Of a stretch of DNA of 64,000 nt, positions 1-8,530 are shown in pieces. Position numbers and translations under genes: made by a program. Source of the stretch: Paraliobacillus ryukyuensis. GTDB taxonomy: Bacteria; Bacillota; Bacilli; Bacillales; Amphibacillaceae. Under the pieces are notes generated by a model that was not told the origin of the DNA, ran no database searches, and worked only from the letters and a program-made list of their open reading frames with translations. The stretch spans positions 1-64,000 of the forward strand of contig NZ_QNRI01000003.1 of assembly GCF_003315295.1 (NCBI RefSeq), given 5' to 3'. The first letter of the stretch is position 1. Every line of letters starts with the position of its first letter.

Positions 1-73
1 ACCTAATGTGCTTTTATGAGATGTCTTTACTCATAACTTGACTAGCATGTTACTTCTTACCATATTGGTTGTT

Positions 74-94
74 TTGTTCAGTTTTCAAAGATCA
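74..94 (-). other. rRNA-leader-like boxA/nut region
   Basis: Read on the minus strand just after tRNA-Ile, the segment contains ATCTTTGAAAACTGAACA, the kind of sequence that precedes 16S (and 23S) genes in Bacillaceae rRNA operons. It suggests the tRNA cluster reads into an rRNA operon lying left of the window. No rRNA sequence is itself present here, so this is inference from a familiar leader motif. Confidence 0.5.
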
Positions 95-96
95 AA

Positions 97-173
<77 letters not shown>

Positions 174-179
174 ATTTAT

Positions 180-253
180 TGGAGCGGGTGAAGGGAATCG
201 AACCCTCGACATCAGCTTGGAAGGCTGAGGTTTTACCACTAAACTACACCCGC
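180..253 (-). tRNA. tRNA-Gly (TCC)
   Basis: A 74-nt cloverleaf on the minus strand with acceptor GCGGGTG, anticodon loop CTTCCAA giving TCC, T-arm GGTTCGATTCC and encoded CCA. Confidence 0.95.
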
Positions 254-305
254 ATCATTTCATAAATGGACATACAATGTTATTTATTTCAATAAATCCT
301 TGCGA

Positions 306-382
306 TGGTCGGGAAGACAGGATTTGAACCTGCGACCCCTTGGTCCCAAACCAAGTGCTCTACCAAGCTGAGCTACTTCCCG
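306..382 (-). tRNA. tRNA-Pro (TGG)
   Basis: A 77-nt cloverleaf on the minus strand with acceptor CGGGAAG, anticodon loop TTTGGGA giving TGG, T-arm GGTTCAAATCC and encoded CCA. The 5' CGGG acceptor is typical of proline tRNA. Confidence 0.95.
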
Positions 383-386
383 TAAA

Positions 387-463
387 TGGCGCGCCCGAGA
401 GGAGTCGAACCCCTAACCTCTTGATCCGTAGTCAAACGCTCTATCCAATTGAGCTACGGGCGC
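387..463 (-). tRNA. tRNA-Arg (ACG)
   Basis: A 77-nt cloverleaf on the minus strand with acceptor GCGCCCG, anticodon loop CTACGGA giving ACG (read as ICG after deamination), and encoded CCA. Confidence 0.95.
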
Positions 464-523
464 TTAGTAAAGCGACATATTTAAATATAACATACATTCA
501 AATGTGTTGTCAACAACTCTTTT

Positions 524-610
<87 letters not shown>

Positions 611-649
611 ATATATGCTTGTTACTTTGTATGCAACACACATTGATAA

Positions 650-722
650 TGAGCCATGGAGGATTCGAACCTCCGACCCTCTGATTAAAAGTCCGATGCT
701 CTGCCAGCTGAGCTAATGGCTC
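650..722 (-). tRNA. tRNA-Lys (TTT)
   Basis: A 73-nt cloverleaf with acceptor GAGCCAT and anticodon loop CTTTTAA giving TTT. CCA is not encoded: the discriminator A is followed by TTA, so the end must be added by the CCA-adding enzyme. Confidence 0.93.
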
Positions 723-834
723 AAACCGCAAAACCATATTTGATATAAATCGTGGTTTCAATAGAAAACCCTTCGAAAACAAAAACTGTTTCAAAGGTTT
801 TTTATCAGAAACATACACAATATTAAAGTTGTAA

Positions 835-909
835 TGGCTGGGCTAGCTGGATTCGAACCAGCGCATGACGGTACCAAAAACCGTTGCCTTACCGCTTGGC
901 TATAGCCCA
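835..909 (-). tRNA. tRNA-Gln (TTG)
   Basis: A 75-nt cloverleaf with acceptor TGGGCTA, anticodon loop TTTTGGT giving TTG, and encoded CCA. The 5' T at the first acceptor position is typical of glutamine tRNA. Confidence 0.93.
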
Positions 910-913
910 ACAA

Positions 914-990
914 TGGCGGTCCGGACGGGACTCGAACCCGCGACCTCCTGCGTGACAGGCAGGCATTCTAACCAACTGAACTACCGGACC
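914..990 (-). tRNA. tRNA-Asp (GTC)
   Basis: A 77-nt cloverleaf with acceptor GGTCCGG, anticodon loop CTGTCAC giving GTC, discriminator G and encoded CCA. Confidence 0.95.
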
Positions 991-1014
991 TATTCGTTTT
1001 ATGACAAAATCAAG

Positions 1015-1086
1015 TGACCCGTACGGGATTCGAACCCGTGTTACCGCCGTGAAAGGGCGGTGTCTTAACCGCTTGACCAACGGGCC
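1015..1086 (-). tRNA. tRNA-Glu (TTC)
   Basis: A 72-nt cloverleaf with acceptor GGCCCGT and anticodon loop CTTTCAC giving TTC. CCA is not encoded (the discriminator A is followed by CTTG). Confidence 0.93.
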
Positions 1087-1102
1087 ATAAAACATAATAA
1101 AA

Positions 1103-1193
1103 TGGCGGAGAAGGAGGGATTTGAACCCTCGCGCCGCTTACACGACCTACACCCTTAGCAGGGGCGCCTCTTCAGCCACTTGAGTACTTCTCC
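1103..1193 (-). tRNA. tRNA-Ser (GCT)
   Basis: A 91-nt class II tRNA with acceptor GGAGAAG, anticodon loop CTGCTAA giving GCT, a long variable arm and encoded CCA. Confidence 0.94.
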
Positions 1194-1195
1194 AC

Positions 1196-1270
1196 TGGCT
1201 CCACAGGCAGGATTCGAACCTGCGACCGATCGGTTAACAGCCGATAGCTCTACCACTGAGCTACTGTGGA
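1196..1270 (-). tRNA. tRNA-Asn (GTT)
   Basis: A 75-nt cloverleaf with acceptor TCCACAG, anticodon loop CTGTTAA giving GTT, and encoded CCA. It is the first tRNA of the cluster, as in the B. subtilis trnS order that begins Asn-Ser-Glu next to sprT. Confidence 0.95.
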
Positions 1271-1301
1271 ATAATGTAATTGTTTATCAGCGACGTAAAA
1301 A

Positions 1302-1330
1302 ATTATATCGTAGCTATAAATGTTTGTCAA
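1302..1330 (-). promoter_or_regulatory. sigma-A promoter of the tRNA operon
   Basis: The minus strand shows a perfect TTGACA (1330-1325), a 17-nt spacer and a perfect TATAAT (1307-1302), about 30 nt upstream of tRNA-Asn. This is the consensus strength expected of a stable-RNA promoter. Confidence 0.9.
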
Positions 1331-1477
1331 CGTCGTTTTTGAAAAAATAAAAAGTAACAAAGTAATTACTTTAAATAAATCATTGTACCGCCATTTGCTC
1401 ATTATACAAATGACGTAGAATAAACAAATTCAAATGCTTATATAACTTAACATGAAGTAACTTCATTCGTCAATGAT

Positions 1478-1951
1478 TTATTTAAAATTATAGAAAGTTT
1501 TGCTCACTTCTACTTTTTGCAATCTTCCCTGACATTTTCCACAACGATACTTGCTTAAATCAATCTTCCTTCGTCTTTGATAATGTTGACCACACTCATG
1601 ACATACATACTCAATTAATGATTTCTGTAAAGTAGTTGGAAGTGCCTGACAATGTCGTGGAGAATTTGTTTCTTTTAATAGTTGTTTAAATTCCTTATCT
1701 CCATGTTTATATCCTTTCCCCGCAATATGTAAATGATAATGACATAATTCATGTTTAATAATTCCAATAAACTCATTCATTCCTAATTCTTCTAAGTACT
1801 TTGGATTTAATTCAATTCTACGCACAGATGGTAAGTACCTCCCACCCGTCGTACGCAATCGCTGATTAAAGTTGACATGATCAATAAACGGCTTTTTAAA
1901 ATAGGTAACCGACAAATCATCCACCAGTTGTTCTAATTCAGATTGTTGCAT
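1478..1951 (-). CDS. sprT: SprT-like zinc metalloprotein
   Basis: A 157-residue SprT/Spartan-type protein like B. subtilis YdcK. The putative protease motif HELCH is at residues 67-71, with a further candidate zinc ligand His83 in YKHGDKEF. A C-terminal zinc ribbon uses the pairs C117/C120 and C137/C140. Eukaryotic Spartan cleaves DNA-protein crosslinks; the bacterial function is not established. I chose the ATG at 1951 because AGGAGGG sits about 7 nt before it; a TTG seven codons upstream would place this site inside the gene. It lies between the tRNA cluster and cmpA, matching the B. subtilis order. Confidence 0.9.
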   Translation of the reverse strand: MQQSELEQLVDDLSVTYFKKPFIDHVNFNQRLRTTGGRYLPSVRRIELNPKYLEELGMNEFIGIIKHELCHYHLHIAGKGYKHGDKEFKQLLKETNSPRHCQALPTTLQKSLIEYVCHECGQHYQRRRKIDLSKYRCGKCQGRLQKVEVSKTFYNFK

Positions 1952-2091
1952 TAGCTTTCCCTCCTCTCTCAATATAATTCTTTAGCAGTTACTCCACTCA
2001 ACAATGCACCTTTTTTATTCATATACATATTTTATAGTAATTATCCTGATCGCATTTCTTTTCGTTTCAGAAGGCTTGGGGGAGATAGGTT

Positions 2092-2208
2092 ATGCCAAAT
2101 TGGTTTAAAAAACAAATGGTTGCTGCTTTTTATGCAAAGAATAAGAGTCAGATAAAAATGCTGAATCAGTGTTGGTTTTTTTATAAAGAAAGAAGGATAT
2201 CAAAATGA
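2092..2208 (+). CDS. cmpA: cortex morphogenetic protein CmpA
   Basis: A 38-codon gene starting MPNWFKKQM and ending in YKERRISK, with the core IKMLNQCWFFYKER. This matches the short CmpA protein that in B. subtilis monitors spore envelope assembly and promotes degradation of the coat protein SpoIVA through ClpXP (established for B. subtilis). A GGGGGAG site lies about 8 nt before the ATG. The gene sits between sprT and tex and is convergent with tex. Its last codons form the left arm of the terminator hairpin shared with tex. Identification rests on recalled homology over a short protein plus matching gene order. Confidence 0.88.
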   Translation: MPNWFKKQMVAAFYAKNKSQIKMLNQCWFFYKERRISK

Positions 2209-2227
2209 ATTGATACCTTCTCTATTT
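2191..2227. terminator. bidirectional terminator between cmpA and tex
   Basis: The arms AGAAGGATATCAA and TTGATACCTTCT pair with one bulged A around a short loop. On the plus strand a T-rich run follows. The left arm is the coding end of cmpA, and tex ends a few bases to the right. Confidence 0.7.
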
Positions 2228-2232
2228 TTGAT

Positions 2233-4401
2233 TTAATCATTTTTTATCATTGTTAAGGCGATACGCTGCTTTTCTACATTTACTTGATCGACCCAAACAG
2301 TTATAACGTCACCCACGGCAGCAATATCCATCGGGTGCTTCACAAAGTTTTTAGACATTTTTGAAATGTGCACAAGTCCATCTTGCTTTACACCAATATC
2401 TACAAATACGCCAAAATCAACAACATTACGTACCGTTCCTTGTAATTCAAGACCTGGCTGTAAATCTTCCATAGAAAGTACATTTTTCTTTAACAGTGGT
2501 TTTGGCAAATCATCACGAGGATCACGTTCTGGGCTTCGTAATGCTTTCATGATATCTAATAAAGTAAGTTTTCCGATCGCTAATTCCTCTGCTACTGTTT
2601 CTGGTTCTAATGTATCCAACTTCTGCTTAAGCTGCATTGTACCTAGATCCTCAGAAGTGCAACCAATCATCGCTAGCAACTTATTCGTAGCTTGGTAACT
2701 TTCTGGATGTATTGGTGTTCGATCGAGTGGTTCTGCACCATCAATAACACGCAAAAACCCAATACTCTGTTCATAAGTTTTGTCACCTAAACGAGGAACC
2801 TTTTTTAATTGGTTGCGATTTGTGAATTTCCCTAATTCTTCTCGCTGTTTAATGATGTTATTTGCAACCGCCTTGCTTAAACCTGATACATATTGTAATA
2901 AAGAAGAAGAGGCAGTATTAACATTCACCCCAACTTGGTTTACGGCTGTCTCTACAACAAATGTCAAGGATTCATTTAGACTTTTTTGACTAACATCATG
3001 TTGATATTGTCCAACACCAATCGATTTTGGATCAATCTTCACTAATTCAGCAAGCGGATCTTGTACACGCCTTGCAATGGATACAGCACTTCGCTCTTCT
3101 ACTTGTAAATCAGGAAATTCTTCTCTTGCTAGTTTCGAAGCGGAGTACACACTAGCGCCAGCTTCATTGACGATCATGTAGGAAACAGCTAATGCGTGTT
3201 TCTCAATTAGATTTGCAATAAACTGTTCTGTTTCTCTAGAAGCAGTTCCATTTCCAATTGCAATTAATTCAATTGGAAAATCTCTCATGTAATCTAGTAC
3301 AATTTTTTCTGCACCTTCAACATCATGCTTTGGTGCGGTAGGATACATTACACTAACGCTATGCATCTTCCCTGTCTCATCAATTACCGCTAGCTTGCAC
3401 CCTGTTCGAAAAGCTGGGTCAACCCCAAGTATTGTTTTTCCTTTCAACGGCGGTTGCAGTAGCAGGTTTTTTAGATTTTTAGAGAAAATATCAATCGCCT
3501 GATTTTCAGCCATTTCTGTTAATGTATTTCTAATTTCTCTTTCAACAGATGGCTGAATTAAACGTTTATAACTGTCAGATATACTTTGCTCTAGGAAAAC
3601 ACGACTAGATTCTGCTGTCTGCATAGCGATGACTTGTTTTTTAAGATAGCTCTCTATTTGTTCGGTCGGAGGAAGTACAGAAACTTTGAGGATAGCTTCT
3701 TTTTCTCCTCGATTTATTGCTAAAACACGGTGAGCAACTATTGAACGAATTGGCTCCTCATAGGCGTAGTACATTTCATATACACCTTTTTCATCATCGG
3801 CTTTGTTCTTATCAACAGTCTGTAGTAAACCTTTTTTATATGTAGCTTCACGAATGTATTCACGGTATGTCGGTTCATCAGAAATCCATTCTGCAATGAT
3901 ATCGTTAGCACCTTGTAATACATCTTCCGTCGTCAGCAATTCTGCTTCTTCGGATAAGTAATGCGTTGCTTCTTCTTCTAAATTAATTAGACTTTGATTC
4001 CAGATCAAATCTGCTAGTGGCTCTAAGCCTTTCTCTTTCGCAATCGTTGCTTTTGTTCTTCTCTTTTGTTTATATGGCCGATATAAATCTTCGACACGTT
4101 GCAATTGCGTTGCTTGGGTAATTGCTTGCTGTAGTTCTTCTGTCAACTTACCTTGCTCATCAATCAAGCGAATAACTTCTTCTTTTCGTTCCGCTAAATG
4201 CAGGGCATAAGACCATTTTTCTTCAATATCTTTGATCTGGACCTCGTCTAAGGCACCAGTTTGTTCTTTTCGATACCTTGCAATAAAAGGAACTGTATTT
4301 CCTTCCTCTAATAGCGCGATTACTTGTTTGATCGATGGGGCAGCTAGTGATGTTTCTGTTGCTACCCATTTTATAATATTTTCTTTATTATATGCGGTCA
4401 C
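2233..4401 (-). CDS. tex: Tex-family RNA-binding transcription accessory protein
   Basis: A 722-residue Tex homologue (B. subtilis YdcI). It has an N-terminal Tex domain with YRPYKQKRRTKA, a central YqgF/RNase H-like fold starting TILGVDPAFRTGCK, helix-hairpin-helix repeats in the region with VPRLGDKTYEQSIGFLR, and a C-terminal S1 domain (GTVRNVVDFGVFVDIG). Tex proteins bind nucleic acid and affect transcription and translation; the exact role in Bacilli is unclear. I prefer the GTG at 4401 because AGGAGG lies 8 nt upstream; the TTG 12 codons further upstream would read through that site. It follows rsbX after a strong terminator. Confidence 0.93.
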   Translation of the reverse strand: MTAYNKENIIKWVATETSLAAPSIKQVIALLEEGNTVPFIARYRKEQTGALDEVQIKDIEEKWSYALHLAERKEEVIRLIDEQGKLTEELQQAITQATQLQRVEDLYRPYKQKRRTKATIAKEKGLEPLADLIWNQSLINLEEEATHYLSEEAELLTTEDVLQGANDIIAEWISDEPTYREYIREATYKKGLLQTVDKNKADDEKGVYEMYYAYEEPIRSIVAHRVLAINRGEKEAILKVSVLPPTEQIESYLKKQVIAMQTAESSRVFLEQSISDSYKRLIQPSVEREIRNTLTEMAENQAIDIFSKNLKNLLLQPPLKGKTILGVDPAFRTGCKLAVIDETGKMHSVSVMYPTAPKHDVEGAEKIVLDYMRDFPIELIAIGNGTASRETEQFIANLIEKHALAVSYMIVNEAGASVYSASKLAREEFPDLQVEERSAVSIARRVQDPLAELVKIDPKSIGVGQYQHDVSQKSLNESLTFVVETAVNQVGVNVNTASSSLLQYVSGLSKAVANNIIKQREELGKFTNRNQLKKVPRLGDKTYEQSIGFLRVIDGAEPLDRTPIHPESYQATNKLLAMIGCTSEDLGTMQLKQKLDTLEPETVAEELAIGKLTLLDIMKALRSPERDPRDDLPKPLLKKNVLSMEDLQPGLELQGTVRNVVDFGVFVDIGVKQDGLVHISKMSKNFVKHPMDIAAVGDVITVWVDQVNVEKQRIALTMIKND

Positions 4402-4469
4402 ATCATTTCCTCCTATTCTACTACTATAGTGTATCAAAAAGTAATCTTTTTCCCAACTTCAATTGAACC

Positions 4470-4509
4470 AAATAAAACAAGTTCTTATCAATTATGATAA
4501 GAACTTGTT
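4470..4509 (-). terminator. terminator of the sigB operon
   Basis: A perfect 15-bp stem AACAAGTTCTTATCA with a TAAT loop, followed on the minus strand by TTATTT. The rsbX stop codon lies at the base of the stem, so the stress operon ends here before tex. Confidence 0.85.
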
Positions 4510-5098
4510 AGGCATTATATTTCATAACAATCAGGGTGGTATCATCACTAGGTATAGGTGAAAAGTAATGTGAGAATGATTCTGTAATTTTATCAACGTC
4601 TTTCCCTAAAAAGAAACGAGATGACAAATCAAGCGAATTAACACCATCCGAAAACATAACAAACACCATTTTATCTGATATTTTATCACGTAGTATTTTG
4701 AATGGTTTTGGATAACCACCTAAATATCCCGCGTTTGGAATGTTACGGTTTTTCACCGATTCATCTGATATCGTCATCATACCAATATTTCCAATAGAAG
4801 AAAAACTATAATTCATTTCTTGAAAGTCTACTTTAAGGATGCCTAGTACCGCACCACGCTTACCAGCTAATTGTTGTGTGCATTGTTTAATTATATGTTC
4901 TATCGACGACTTCGTATTCGTCTTTATGACATCCATGACAGCTTGGGAAGATTCCTTCGCAAATTCTCCACTACCTAATCCATCAGCTAGTGCACAAATA
5001 AACCCATCTTCAGTTTCTGCATAATAGTAACTATCACCACAGTAGTAGTTACCTTTTTTCGGTTGTTGGAAAACTGAGATATCCATAGATTGTGCCAC
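4508..5098 (-). CDS. rsbX: serine phosphatase RsbX
   Basis: A 196-residue PP2C-like phosphatase that in B. subtilis resets the stressosome by dephosphorylating RsbS and RsbR (established family role). Metal-binding aspartates are visible in ADGLGSGEFA and in MFSDGVNSL near the C terminus. The start is a GTG with AGGAGCG about 7 nt upstream. It is the last gene of the rsb-sigB operon, 3 nt after sigB, and ends in the operon terminator. Confidence 0.93.
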   Translation of the reverse strand: MAQSMDISVFQQPKKGNYYCGDSYYYAETEDGFICALADGLGSGEFAKESSQAVMDVIKTNTKSSIEHIIKQCTQQLAGKRGAVLGILKVDFQEMNYSFSSIGNIGMMTISDESVKNRNIPNAGYLGGYPKPFKILRDKISDKMVFVMFSDGVNSLDLSSRFFLGKDVDKITESFSHYFSPIPSDDTTLIVMKYNA

Positions 5099-5101
5099 TT
5101 A

Positions 5102-5887
5102 TTACGCTCCTGTTCCATCTGTTTGAAGTGCTTCACGAAGTTTAGTTAACGCTCGTCTCTGAATTCTAGAGACATGCATTTGGGATATTCCTAATAAATC
5201 ACCTGTATCTTTTTGACTTTTGTTTTCAAAATAGGTGTATTGCAGAATTTTTTGTTCTCTTTCCGTTAAAATGGGGAGAACTTTTTCTAGTAAAAGTCGT
5301 TGCTCCGTTGCTTCAAATCCCTTATCTTGATCCCCGATTAAATCCAAGATTGATACCGTACTACCATCCGAATCCGCTTCTATCTTCTTATCCACAGAGA
5401 GGGCTTTATAACTTTGGCTCATTTCCATTGTTTCTAGCACTTCTTCTTCTGAAACATTCAGATAAGCTGCGATTTCCGGAACTGATGGCGAACGTTGGTT
5501 ATCATTTAATAATGTTTCGGTTGCTTTTTTTATCTTTGGACCAAGTTCTTTAATTCGCCTCGGAACATGGACACTCCACGTTTTATCACGTATAAAGCGT
5601 TTGATTTCTCCGATAATTGTTGGTATTGCGAAAGATTCAAATGATTTACCTAATGTTGGATCATATCTTCTTATTGCCGCTAGTAACCCCAGCATCCCCA
5701 CTTGGACGAGATCTTCATGTATCGTACTATTCTTCGCATACTTACGAGCGATTGAGTGTACAAGATCTTGATAAGTTAATACAACTTTCTCTTGTATTTC
5801 TTCGTCTTCAGGGTTGTTTTGTAGATGCTGTATCCATTGGTAAATCTCATCCCCACGTTTATTGTGTGGCTGAGATTTGGTCGTCAT
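5102..5887 (-). CDS. sigB: RNA polymerase sigma factor SigB
   Basis: The 261-residue general-stress sigma factor. Region 2 runs through MLGLLAAIRRYDPTLGKSFE and FAIPTIIGEIKRFIRDKTW; the C-terminal region 4 helix-turn-helix is near GISQMHVSRIQRRALTKLRE. It directs core polymerase to GTTTAA/GGGTAT promoters. It is held by RsbW and released when RsbV is dephosphorylated. Its start overlaps the end of rsbW, which indicates translational coupling, and a GAGGTGG site precedes the ATG. Confidence 0.96.
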   Translation of the reverse strand: MTTKSQPHNKRGDEIYQWIQHLQNNPEDEEIQEKVVLTYQDLVHSIARKYAKNSTIHEDLVQVGMLGLLAAIRRYDPTLGKSFESFAIPTIIGEIKRFIRDKTWSVHVPRRIKELGPKIKKATETLLNDNQRSPSVPEIAAYLNVSEEEVLETMEMSQSYKALSVDKKIEADSDGSTVSILDLIGDQDKGFEATEQRLLLEKVLPILTEREQKILQYTYFENKSQKDTGDLLGISQMHVSRIQRRALTKLREALQTDGTGA

Positions 5888-6335
5888 CTAATCCCACCTC
5901 ATTTGTATGGAGATATTTCGTCATTAAAACTATTACTCCATACTCATTTTTTATCTCCACTTTATCCATCAACGCATCAATTAAGAATAAACCAAACCCT
6001 CCTTCACGAAGTTGTTCAATAGATTCTGATTGGCGATAGGGGCCAATGCCTTCTTTCACTTTTGCTAAATTAAAACTTCCACCATGATCTGCAACCATAA
6101 TCTCTAAGCGATTGTGGTATACACCAAATCCGATGGTTACTTCTCCTTCTTCTTCATTCTTGTAAGCATGCGTGGTAGCGTTCGTTATCGCTTCTGAAAT
6201 AGCTACTTTTAAGTCTTCGATATCTTCATAAGAAAAACCCATTCGACTAGCTACCCCTGAAGTACTAAGACGTGCAACCCCCACAAATTCTGGCTTTGCT
6301 GGTACTTTCATTTCGACAAAATCAAATCGTTCCAT
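5859..6335 (-). CDS. rsbW: anti-sigma-B factor and serine kinase RsbW
   Basis: A 158-residue GHKL-fold protein kinase. It binds SigB in unstressed cells and phosphorylates RsbV (established in B. subtilis). The N-box (VAISEAITNATTHAYK) and the G-type motif REGGFGLFLIDALMD are present. The ATG overlaps the rsbV stop (TAATG), and the 3' end overlaps sigB by 29 nt, giving the usual coupling of partner-switch proteins. Confidence 0.95.
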   Translation of the reverse strand: MERFDFVEMKVPAKPEFVGVARLSTSGVASRMGFSYEDIEDLKVAISEAITNATTHAYKNEEEGEVTIGFGVYHNRLEIMVADHGGSFNLAKVKEGIGPYRQSESIEQLREGGFGLFLIDALMDKVEIKNEYGVIVLMTKYLHTNEVGLDDDQISATQ

Positions 6336-6670
6336 TAATTTCCACCTCGTACTGTTGAATCAATTGAAATAATACTATCTAAACTAGTAATTTCAAATAA
6401 TCGGCGCACGCGATCTTGAAGTTGCACTAATTTTAACTCACTTCCATGTTCTTTTGTGGATTTTAATGCACTGATAAATACGCCTAATCCTGTACTATCC
6501 ATGTAGTTAACATTTTCCAAATCAACGATAATGCTCGCACCTGCTCTTTTTGTTAAAGGTAATAGCTCTTCCTTTAGCTTTGGAGCTGTATACGCATCAA
6601 TCTCTCCACTCAATACTAAATGCAAAGTGGTTCCTTGTTCAACCAATTCGACATTTAAATTAATATTCAT
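6335..6670 (-). CDS. rsbV: anti-anti-sigma factor RsbV
   Basis: A 111-residue STAS-domain protein that frees SigB by binding RsbW when unphosphorylated. The phosphorylatable serine is Ser59 in NYMDSTGLGVF, equivalent to Ser56 of B. subtilis. It begins with an ATG after GGGGGTAAC and is the first gene after the internal SigB promoter, so it, rsbW, sigB and rsbX can be auto-induced. Confidence 0.95.
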   Translation of the reverse strand: MNINLNVELVEQGTTLHLVLSGEIDAYTAPKLKEELLPLTKRAGASIIVDLENVNYMDSTGLGVFISALKSTKEHGSELKLVQLQDRVRRLFEITSLDSIISIDSTVRGGN

Positions 6671-6711
6671 AAAGTTACCCCCAATTGTCTTCGTTCAATC
6701 GTCCTTTGCAT

Positions 6712-6737
6712 TTACCCTAGAAAAATGGGTTTTAAAC
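6712..6737 (-). promoter_or_regulatory. SigB-dependent promoter of rsbV-rsbW-sigB-rsbX
   Basis: GTTTAA (6737-6732), a 14-nt spacer and GGGTAA (6717-6712) match the SigB consensus GTTTAA-N12 to N15-GGGTAT in all but the last base. The position between rsbU and rsbV is the same as the autoregulatory promoter of B. subtilis. The -35 box is formed by the last Val codon and stop codon of rsbU. Confidence 0.9.
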
Positions 6738-7745
6738 GTTTTTCCGGATAATAATTAAAGTAAAGTCGTCCCGAAAATGGAAATCCTGTAAGCGTTCAAA
6801 GTGTTTATATACCTGCTCAACCGCTTCTTGTGCTGGCAAATCAATATAGGTTTGTATTACTTCTAGAATTTCATCTCGCTCAATGAAACGATCGCCTAGT
6901 CTACATTCAGTCACACCATCTGTTAACAAAATGATGCAATCGTCTTTTTTAATTTTCCGTTCATATTGTTTATATTTAGCTTGCTCGGTAGCACCAAGTA
7001 CTAGCCCTCTCGCTTCAATTTCTTCAAATTCATTTTTACGAGAATGGTAGTAAAAACCCGGTTCATGACCTGCGGACGCATAAGAAAAAGTCTCATTATT
7101 TGGGTTATATAAACCATAAAACATAGTGATGAACATGCTCGGATCCACATTTCGCTCTACTACTCGATTTAAATTTTCTAAAATAGCACTTGGATTACGT
7201 TGACTTTCTGGGAAACTATCCATCGAGTATTTTATCATCGACATTGCTAGCGCTGCCGGTATCCCTTTACCAATGACATCCGCAATAGCAATTCCTAATG
7301 TATCATCATCTTTATCTGCAACAAAGTGGTAATAGTCGCCACTCATTTGATTGGCAGCAACACTAATCGCACCTATCTCTAAACCTCTAATATCTGGCTT
7401 AACGGTGGAAAGTAGCGTTTCTTGCATTCTCGCCGCCACCGAAATTTCTGATTTCAGCTCGGATTGTTTCTGGCGCAGTGTGGTAAATTCTTGATAAGCA
7501 AGACCATAGGAGATCATCGCTTCTAATAAAAAATTCAATGAATCATCCACTGCTTCAGGTAAGTCAGGATACAATTCTTTTAAAGCCTCAATATGCACAT
7601 GAACAATTTCTTCTGGTGAAACATTATGTTGCATCGAGAGCTTGCTAAATTGTTCTGCTCGATATAATGCTGTTTCATCTTTTGTAACTAAATATTCTTT
7701 TAATAAATTTCGGTAATTTTCTAGATCGAGTCTAATCGTTTCCAA
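6732..7745 (-). CDS. rsbU: PP2C phosphatase RsbU, activator of RsbV
   Basis: A 337-residue environmental-branch phosphatase that dephosphorylates RsbV-P when RsbT is bound. The N-terminal helical RsbT-binding domain covers roughly residues 1-85. The SpoIIE/PP2C domain follows with SGDYYHFV, IADVIGKGIPAALAMSMIKY and LLTDGVTECR carrying the metal ligands. The start is a TTG with GGGAGG about 8 nt upstream. Its stop codon is part of the downstream SigB promoter. Confidence 0.95.
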   Translation of the reverse strand: METIRLDLENYRNLLKEYLVTKDETALYRAEQFSKLSMQHNVSPEEIVHVHIEALKELYPDLPEAVDDSLNFLLEAMISYGLAYQEFTTLRQKQSELKSEISVAARMQETLLSTVKPDIRGLEIGAISVAANQMSGDYYHFVADKDDDTLGIAIADVIGKGIPAALAMSMIKYSMDSFPESQRNPSAILENLNRVVERNVDPSMFITMFYGLYNPNNETFSYASAGHEPGFYYHSRKNEFEEIEARGLVLGATEQAKYKQYERKIKKDDCIILLTDGVTECRLGDRFIERDEILEVIQTYIDLPAQEAVEQVYKHFERLQDFHFRDDFTLIIIRKNV

Positions 7746-7763
7746 TCAACAAACCTCCCACCA

Positions 7764-8165
7764 CTACCTTACCCATTTCGCCGTGCGAATTTCTGTCCCT
7801 TTATTAACTTCAGAGATCACATCGAAATAATCCATTAGCCTTTTGACACCCGGTAAACCAGCTCCGAGTCCTCCAGAAGTGGAATAGCCATCTTCCATCA
7901 CTTGACTAATATCTCGAATGCCAGGCCCATCATCTTTCGCGATAATTTGTAACCCTTTGTGCTCTAAGTCATCGATGATCGTAAAACAGATTTTGCCGGT
8001 TCCTGCATAAAGATATATGTTCCGCGCAAGTTCAGATATAGCTGTTGCTATTCGAGCTTGATCAACGGTACCAAACCCAATTTCTTTTGCACGTTCACGT
8101 CCTAGTTGTCTAGCGCCTACAATATCCCATTCTTGCCTTATATGTACACAGGATTTGGATTCCAT
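7764..8165 (-). CDS. rsbT: serine/threonine kinase RsbT
   Basis: A 133-residue GHKL kinase of the stressosome. Under stress it phosphorylates RsbS and RsbR, leaves the complex and activates RsbU (established in B. subtilis). The N-box ISELARNIYLYAG, the G1 motif KDDGPGI and a glycine-rich GGLGAGLPGVKRLMD are visible. A GGAGGACTAATCT site precedes the ATG; the gene follows rsbS by 3 nt. Confidence 0.95.
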   Translation of the reverse strand: MESKSCVHIRQEWDIVGARQLGRERAKEIGFGTVDQARIATAISELARNIYLYAGTGKICFTIIDDLEHKGLQIIAKDDGPGIRDISQVMEDGYSTSGGLGAGLPGVKRLMDYFDVISEVNKGTEIRTAKWVR

Positions 8166-8168
8166 AGA

Positions 8169-8525
8169 TTAGTCCTCCAATTCCTGGCGAAGTTTAATTA
8201 ATCCTTGTTCTAAATCTAATGCCGTGGGCACGTCTTGCAAGTGGATGCCCAAGTCAATTAATGTCATCGCCACAGCAGGCTGAATGCCAGTTAAAACTAC
8301 TCTCGCCCCCATTAAATCGGACATAGTCACTACATCTCCTAACACTTTCGCAATAAACGAATCAATAATATCAACAGATGTTAGATCGATGACAACACCG
8401 GTAGCGCCTTCTTTATGAATTTTATTCAATAAGTCTTCTTGAAATTGAATAGCGGTTTTGTCGTCTAAATCGATTTGAATGGAGATTAACAAATAATGGT
8501 GTAGTTTTAGAATTGGGATTCGCAT
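8169..8525 (-). CDS. rsbS: stressosome scaffold RsbS
   Basis: A 118-residue single STAS domain that forms the stressosome core with RsbR and holds RsbT. The phosphorylated serine is Ser56 in DIIDSFIAK (Ser59 in B. subtilis). I use the ATG at 8525 with AAGGAG 8 nt upstream rather than the GTG three codons earlier, which lies directly against the Shine-Dalgarno. Confidence 0.94.
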   Translation of the reverse strand: MRIPILKLHHYLLISIQIDLDDKTAIQFQEDLLNKIHKEGATGVVIDLTSVDIIDSFIAKVLGDVVTMSDLMGARVVLTGIQPAVAMTLIDLGIHLQDVPTALDLEQGLIKLRQELED

Positions 8526-8530
8526 GTTAA

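Noticed and set aside
5617-6039. A 140-codon plus-strand frame opposite sigB and rsbW
   Set aside because: It is antisense to two clear genes, lacks a ribosome site and has no recognisable domain.
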